A stretch of DNA of 64,000 bases from Chrysemys picta bellii. Lineage: Eukaryota; Chordata; Testudines; Emydidae. The stretch spans positions 53,339,498 through 53,403,497 of the forward strand of contig NC_088791.1 of NCBI RefSeq assembly GCF_011386835.1, written 5' to 3'. This document shows, one piece after another, positions 57,980 through 64,000 of this stretch; the first letter of the stretch is position 1; each line of letters begins with the position of its first letter. Below the pieces are notes generated by a model, which was given only the letters and a program-made list of their open reading frames with translations, did no database searches and was not told where the DNA came from. The translations under genes and the position numbers were made by a program.

Positions 57980-58490
57980 TTAGAATCATAGAATATCAGG
58001 GTTGGAAGGGACCTCAGGAGGTCATCTAGTCCAAACCCCTGCTCAAAGCAGGACCAGGGGCGGCTCTATGTTTTTTGCCACCCCAAGCATGGTAGTCAGG
58101 TGGCCTTTGGCGACATGCCTGTGGGCGGTCCACGGTCACACGGATTCTGCGGCATTTCTGCGGGTGATCTGCCGGTCCCGCAGCTTCGGCGTACCCGCCA
58201 CCGAATTGCCGCCGAAACCACGGGACTGGCGGACCTCCCGCAGGCATGCCGCCAAAGGATGCCTGACGGCCGCACTCACAGCAACCGGCAGGCTGCCCCC
58301 CGCAGCTTGCCACCCGGGCATGCGTTTGCTGCGCTGGTGCCTGGAGCCGCCCCTGAGCAGGACCAATCCCCAACTAAATCATCCCAGCCAGGGCTTTGTC
58401 AAGCCTGATCTTAAAAACCTTTAAGGAAGGCGATTCCACCACCTCCCTAGGTAACCCATTCCAGTGTTTAAAGCTTCTACCCAATGTGTT
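57980..58490 (-). mobile_element. CR1 LINE 3' tail, split by a hAT MITE
   Basis: The 3' terminus 'agaatcatagaatatcaggg' begins near 57980, and the UTR 'acctcaggaggtcatctagt' follows. After the MITE the sequence resumes 'caatccccaactaaatcatc' and covers the ORF2 C-terminus ('...accacctccctaggtaaccc') to about 58490. The copy is strongly 5'-truncated. Confidence 0.85.
58055..58355. mobile_element. 301-bp GC-rich hAT MITE nested in the CR1 tail
   Basis: TIR CAGGGGCGGCTC at the left and GAGCCGCCCCTG (one offset) at the right, with a perfect 8-bp target duplication AGCAGGAC at 58047-58054 and 58356-58363. Very GC- and CpG-rich interior with short direct and inverted 'cggc'/'gccg' motifs. No transposase. 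Frames on both strands through it are incidental. Confidence 0.9.
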
Positions 58491-58557
58491 GGGTTTTTAA
58501 ATGTCTAATGGTGTGTATGATAATTTTGATTGTTTTTGGTTTTATCTATTTTTATGC

Positions 58558-60262
58558 TGGGAGTTGTGACTGATCCTGTCTTAGCCTACCTGTGTCTCAA
58601 AACCCCTTTCATACTCGACACTGATGCTAGTGCTTACAATCTGGAAGAAGTATTGACACAAGAACACAAAGGATCTGAGAGGGTGGTTATTACAGCAAAC
58701 ATCTCACTTCTCTGGAGAGAAATTATTGCACCATTTAAAAGGAACTCTTGGCAGTGGTTAAATCTGTATGACATTTTCACCATTATTTATATGAGAGAAA
58801 CTCTGTGGTCAGGACAAACCATGCGTTCCCTGTAATGGCTCCTTAGATTCAGGAATCTTAAGGGGAAGCTTGCCAGCTGGTTGGAAAAACAGGGAACACA
58901 GGCCTGGACATAGGCATGGTAATGCTGATCCCTTGTCCAGATGACCTTTTTGGGAGGCTAATTACAAAAACTGCCCTCAGCAGGACAGCAACAAATCAAT
59001 TGGTCAAGGGAATGAGTGTGCTCAGGAAGAGATGGTCATCTCCTCTCTGCCTATAATTTGTAGAAGTGCAGATGTTCCTCTTTCACCCACTGGAACACTG
59101 GATGTGGACTCCAGAACAGCTAAAAGCTTCTCAATGAGAGGGTCCTGCTATCACAATAGTGTGTGATTGGAAAATCAATTGGCAAATGCAGCTATCTGGA
59201 AATGTCATATCTCCTCAGAATGCCACAGTAAAAGCTTTCTGGCCACAGTGGAAAATCTTGACATTTAAAGATGAAATATGGTATAGATGGAAAAAGCCAA
59301 AAGGCACAAGTATCAGCTAATTGTACCAGGTACCTTGGAGATGGATATTCCATGGTTATATAATTTTCAAACTGCTGGATATTTTGGGGTTGCAAAATCC
59401 TTAGCCGAGCTGAGAGAATTTCTACTGGGTAAAATGCAAGCAGGATGTAGAAAATTGGTGCAGGAAATATTATACTTGCATTGCAAAGAAGGGTTCTCCT
59501 AAAACATGTAGGAAAGTTCCTATGCAGCAGTGTCTTATGAGGCACCAGTGGAGTGCATTGCTGTTGATGGGTTTGGGGCTGTACCTGAGACACAGTCTAG
59601 CAGTCAGTATTAGCTGACACACTGAGACTGCTTTATAGAATGGCCTGAAACTTTCTGAATAAGGAACCAAAAGGCTATAAAAGTTTCAGAGGCTCTAATG
59701 AATGAATTCTTCACCTGATTTGGGGTCTCAAGAGAGTTACATACAGATCAAAAGAATAAACTTTGAATCCAAAGTGATTCAATAGGTTTATGAAATTCTA
59801 GGGATCCACAAAATTTGCACTACCCCTGCGCATCCACAATCCAATCGCATGGTGGAAAGGTTCAATTGGATTCTGCAGTTTCAGCTGGCTACCTTTGCAG
59901 AACAGTAACAAAGGGACTGGGACCAGCATATCCCATTATTTTTGATGGCTTATAGAACAGCAGTCAATGAGAGTACATAGGGTACACCAGCACTCCTTGT
60001 GGGGACCCCAGAAAAACTCATATGTGGAGTTTCTGAAGAAAAGCAAAGAAATTTGGACTATTATGTAGAAAGCCTACAATCCAGTTCACCCTTGTGCTAG
60101 AGAAAATTTGAGGATAGCTTCTAACAAAATGAAACGGCTGTATGATGTAAGTTCATATGGGAAACTTTCAAGAGAGGGGACCTGGTCTGGTTCCACAATC
60201 CTAGGAGAAAGGGTAGGAGCACTAGGCTGGATAAATCTTGGGAGGGACCCATACAGCACTGA
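58558..60262 (+). pseudogene. Gypsy-type retrotransposon RNase H-integrase remnant
   Basis: Plus-strand decayed pol. The end of RT and start of RNase H is at 58558-58740 ('TPFILDTDASAYNLEEVLTQ'). A poorly preserved linker follows. The H2C2-type integrase N-terminal region is at 59287-59502 ('YQLIVPGTLEMDIPWLYNF', 'FGVAKSLAELREF'). The integrase core runs from about 59550 to 60110, with 'TDQ' near 59745 and the Glu in 'MVERFNW' at 59855-59857. The C-terminal part continues to 60262. Several stops and shifts. No LTRs seen. Opposite strand and different domain range from the remnant at 38424-40674. Confidence 0.78.
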
Positions 60263-63200
60263 CATTAATAAATTAAGTGGTGTATAGGATGCAGTTGGGT
60301 CCTAGGACTAAACCCAATGTTATCCATAAGGACCACAGGAGGAGGTATTGGGGAGATGGGGTTTTCTGTTTGGGATGGGTCATCCAGGGCATCACAATTT
60401 AGACTCCAGTGGGATGATGAGAGGAGATGAGACTGGGAGTATAGGCTTATGCTGGGAGCTGACTGAAACTTCATTGAAGCTGGTGGACATAGTAGCCATC
60501 CTTCATTCGGGATAAATGTAAGCAGCAGTTAAATTGCTTTTGAAGTAAGATATCTGAAACTAAAGGATCCACTACCCAAAACACAGGCCAGTCAGGAACT
60601 GATCTATGTGAGTAGATGGGTTTTGTTTTGGTGCACGTGTGAGAGAACAGATACAGCCAGAAGCACCACCAAAGCAGACAGAGAGAGCAGTAGAAAGTCA
60701 AGGACAGCTAGAGAAACACTAGTAGCATGTCCCTGAGAGAAAGCTTTTTGGACAGAGTGCTGGCTGGGAAAAGAGGCTTGGGATACTGAGCAAGGAAACT
60801 GTCTCCTCTTTGAGTCCTACAGTGTTCAGGAAAACACAACTTTGTGTACATTCTTTCTAAACAAACAGGATTACATCAAAGAAAATCCACCATCACTTTT
60901 TCCTCCTAATAGAAATAGCCCACAATTAGTCTCTGCTAATCTCTCTAATAATCAAGTATGTCGTGAGTTTTATGAGCTGGAATTTGATGGGCATGGTTAC
61001 ACAGCCCACTGCCATGCCTTTAATGCTTAACTGTGTAATATCTTTCAATGATGTATCTATCCCCTTCCATAAGAGCTGAAAACTAGTGCTCTTTGCAGCA
61101 GCTGTTCTTAGTTTAAATGTACCAAACCAGACAAACAAAAGTGAAAAGTCTATTTACTGCAAAGTCTAAAAAACATGTCACGCTTCACCTCAAAGGCTCC
61201 CAGTTAGCCTGAAGTGCTTATTTTCCATTGAAAAACCAATGGCTCCCACTAAAAGCAGGTCGTCACAATGATAAGTGATAATGAAGCCCCCAAAATATAA
61301 CAGGGTTCTTTCCCCACATCCAAGCTGGTGACTACTGAGAAATAATGCAAATACATTACACAGCTCTTTGTTAAAGAATTATATCTGAAAAAGTCAGCAA
61401 TGGGCAAATGAAATTAAATATATTTTCCTTGTCAGATGCAAGGACTGCATTGTAAAAAGTTGTTAATTCATTTCCCAATACTCTATCTAATTGAAGATTA
61501 AGCTAAACCTAAGCTTGCAAGTTTCAAAGTGATAAAAACCAAACCAAACCCTACACTGTCTTAAAATAATAGCAGAACTTTTCAGAAGTAAATCAGACTT
61601 GTAACACCAAAGTTTCTTTGTCGGTTAAGTTTCATAACAACAGTGACTTGTACCAACTATTTAATTTATGACTCTGGAATCCAAATGGAATTCATTTATT
61701 TTTCCATTTACTTTATGTGAAAGGTTTACAAGCTCACACTGGCCATTGTGTAAATCAGGAGGTATAATCAGTTTTATACTGGAACAAGATATTAATGACT
61801 GATCTGGGAGCAAATAAAGTAGGATCAGATCTGCTTTAAAGAAGGTGCCATGCATATGATTGGCATTGTAGATGGTATGATGATATATGATGTTACAAAC
61901 TAAAGGCTTGATCCTGCAAAGTGCTGAGCCACTCCTGTGAATTCTTGAGTGCCCTCAGTTCCCACTGACTACAACAAAAAGTGAGCATGCTCAGCCCCTA
62001 GAGGACTGACCAAAACTTGTTTATTCTTTATATGTTGCCTTTAGACATAGTCTGATTTATACATTGTCTTCTTAATAGAATTTTGAAAACCAGAAGGATT
62101 GTGGTTATGTATAATTTCAAAACTAGAATTTCTTACTCAAACTTTTCAAAATTTAAAAACAAATCACTTATAACAATTGCCTCCTGGCTAGCATTTCAAA
62201 TCATTGATTAAATCTTCATACTTTTTCTTAGCAATTAGTTGTCATCAGGTCTTCAGTCTGGATCACATTGCTTTCTGTGTCACTTAATCTTTGTTTTCCA
62301 ATGTCCTTTGAAAGCTATTGTTTAAGCTATTCACTGTTCTTTAAAAAAAGAATATTTGAGTATGCTGAATAAATGATTTTGTGTTGGATCTGCCTTTACT
62401 GAATTATTTATAGTTATTGGTATTTATGGGCTAATCCTGCCTCCATTATCATACAAACCTACCAATAATTAGTTGTAGCCTAACTTTCAGAAGTTATTCA
62501 AAAGCCCCATTTAGATGCAGGATAACTCAATAGAGCTAACATGATGGAGTGGTGGGAAGCGAAACAACCACACACCCTTTATTGCTAGTCAAGACAGGCC
62601 AATATTTTCAAAAAAGGACCCTAAAGTTAGGTTTTAAAATAAATGACCTGTTCTTTCAGAAGAACTGACCATACATCTGCTGTGTGTTCAGAACTTTTGA
62701 AAGTCAGGCCACTTATTTAGGATCCTAAGTAGAAGAGTCATACTTGAGGATCCTATTTCTGAAAATCTTGTGTATACGGAATGAATATTGTACATATATA
62801 AGGTATATTTACACAATAATATAATACAGCTGTTAAGTCTGAATCTCAATTTCCATTCCAACGTCCTCATAACTTTCTCATGCTTAGAATAGTTATTTCT
62901 ATTGTGGGATACTAACCGGTGGTAACAGGAGATATTGACTTTTTGAAGGTGACCTACAGTATATTAAAGACAATCTTTGTTTAGCTCAGAGTAAGGACTC
63001 AGTAAAACATCATCAATGCCCATTTTTTTAATTAGATGATCAAAGAAAAGACATTATCAACAGAATAGAATGAAGATTTTCTCCCAGCTATCAGCATGTT
63101 ATCCTGAACCTCTACTTGAAAATCCCATTCTATATATGTTCAAAAGCACCAAAGTGACACAGGAGCACAAGTCCTGCTGAAAATCAGTGATTGAAAGTCA

Positions 63201-64000
63201 ATGGGACTTGTACTCTGAAGTCACCGAGGCTCTTTTGAAAATCCCATCCATAGTTATTGTCCATTAATTCTCACCTCTTAACCTTCATTACATTTATTCA
63301 TATGAAGGAGGAGTGGATACTGAAAGGCATAAAATAAAATGGTAAAGAATGGAATTACAGTAGTAAATTATTTTCACTATAAAGGTACAAATCAAAGAAA
63401 TTTTGACAGTGCCAGTTGAGTTCCATATAAATCCCAGGGAAATTATTAAAGTTGTAAGTAGCTCGAGTAGCATTCATGTTCATACAGGTTTGCAATTTAT
63501 CACTTCAGATATTAGAAATTGAAGAGAGTAGACTGCAATCACGGGTTTGCAACTATGACCCAGTCAATGTCTCTTGAATGTGAGAGCTGAAACTAAAGTT
63601 CCAATTTGGCACATCTGTTATCTTAAATTTCTCTCATCAGTTTTTGTCCAGTGCTGAAGATAAATGTGCACAGCGCTTCCTATTAAATCAAAGGAACTGA
63701 CTGGGCTATTGAATCTCTCCCTCTATATACATGCCATGTTGACAATACAAATGATAACTTAAGTTGCTTCCTGGTAAACTGTTATAAAATTAAAGGTTGT
63801 TCTGAATCTAAAAGAGTAAAAACTTAACATTTCAGAACCTCCCTTTTTCCTAGGTATTGGCTTCCACTAACAATCTACGTTCTGCTTCAAAAAGAAGGAT
63901 GCTTGTTGAAAAAGTGGTATTTACAATATTGCTTAAATCAGGAGCCAGATCACAGCGACTTTATGTCACAGGAGAGCTTTCAACAGCCTTTCTGACACAC
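60263..64000. other. No recognisable gene (3.7 kb)
   Basis: AT-rich. Contains a partial dispersed repeat at 61902-61990 ('ggcttgatcctgcaaagtgc') and a palindromic repeat at 63116-63252. Short open frames have no support. Confidence 0.45.
63116..63252. repeat. Palindromic MITE-like repeat
   Basis: Left arm 'ttgaaaatcccatt' then 'ttcaaaagcaccaaagtgac' then 'gagcacaagtcc'. Right arm, reversed: 'gggattttcaaaagagcctc', 'ggtgacttc', 'gagtacaagtcccattgac'. The arms match over about 50 bases with gaps. Confidence 0.6.

Noticed and set aside
58002..58424. A 140-residue frame
   Set aside because: It spans the junctions of a CR1 tail and a GC-rich MITE and has no coherent protein features.
1..64000. 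CRISPR arrays, prophage, bacterial operons, integrons
   Set aside because: No regularly spaced repeats or prokaryotic gene organisation; the sequence is vertebrate nuclear DNA.

Overview
This is vertebrate nuclear DNA, most likely from a cryptodiran turtle. The evidence is several CR1 LINE copies of amniote type (one full length and almost intact), tRNA-derived SINEs of the kind described as turtle Cry / 'tortoise Pol III' SINEs, old MIR-like SINEs, and many small hAT- and Harbinger-type DNA elements. I found no host protein-coding exon, rRNA gene or intact tRNA gene. The window reads as intergenic or deep intronic DNA dominated by transposable elements. All long open frames belong to transposons.

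Layout. 0.16-1.2 kb: a hAT-like non-autonomous element with a perfect 8-bp target duplication. 1.7-2.5 kb: a CR1 tail, then a fold-back retroelement that I attribute to the Penelope-like (PLE) class. 6.4-8.4 kb: a CR1 fragment interrupted by a CR1 tail of opposite orientation, then a SINE. 11.9-15.5 kb: a hAT transposon with TIRs, target duplication and a decayed DUF4371/hAT transposase, split by a Cry SINE. 18.1-18.7 kb: a palindromic MITE-like repeat and the second PLE fold-back, which keeps hammerhead-ribozyme-like cores on both strands. 20.2-24.5 kb: an old CR1, MIR-like and Cry SINEs, and an LTR-like repeat related to one at 27.4-28.7 kb. 28.8-33.4 kb: a near-intact full-length CR1 on the minus strand. 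33.4-38.4 kb: a 5.0-kb PIF/Harbinger element with a transposase (plus) and a two-exon SANT/trihelix gene (minus) facing each other. 38.4-40.7 kb: a decayed Gypsy pol (minus). 42.7-44.0 kb: a palindromic hAT element with a MITE nested inside it, then GC-rich repeats. 46.1 kb: the third PLE fold-back. 53.9-54.5 kb: a C-rich minisatellite ending in a hAT terminus. 58.0-60.3 kb: a CR1 tail with a nested hAT MITE, then a second Gypsy integrase remnant (plus). The rest is AT-rich sequence in which I recognise nothing.

How the parts work together. In the CR1, ORF1 (zinc-knuckle, coiled coil, SGNH esterase) and ORF2 (endonuclease, reverse transcriptase) would form the retrotransposition machinery; one frameshift in a 7-G run separates it from a complete coding copy. 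In the Harbinger element, the DDE transposase and the SANT protein are the two proteins such elements need. Here the transposase has at least one stop and one frameshift, and exon 2 of the SANT gene has one stop. Items I would look at first: the hammerhead-like cores in the PLE fold-backs, the long stop-free frame opposite the SANT-gene intron, and the near-intact CR1.
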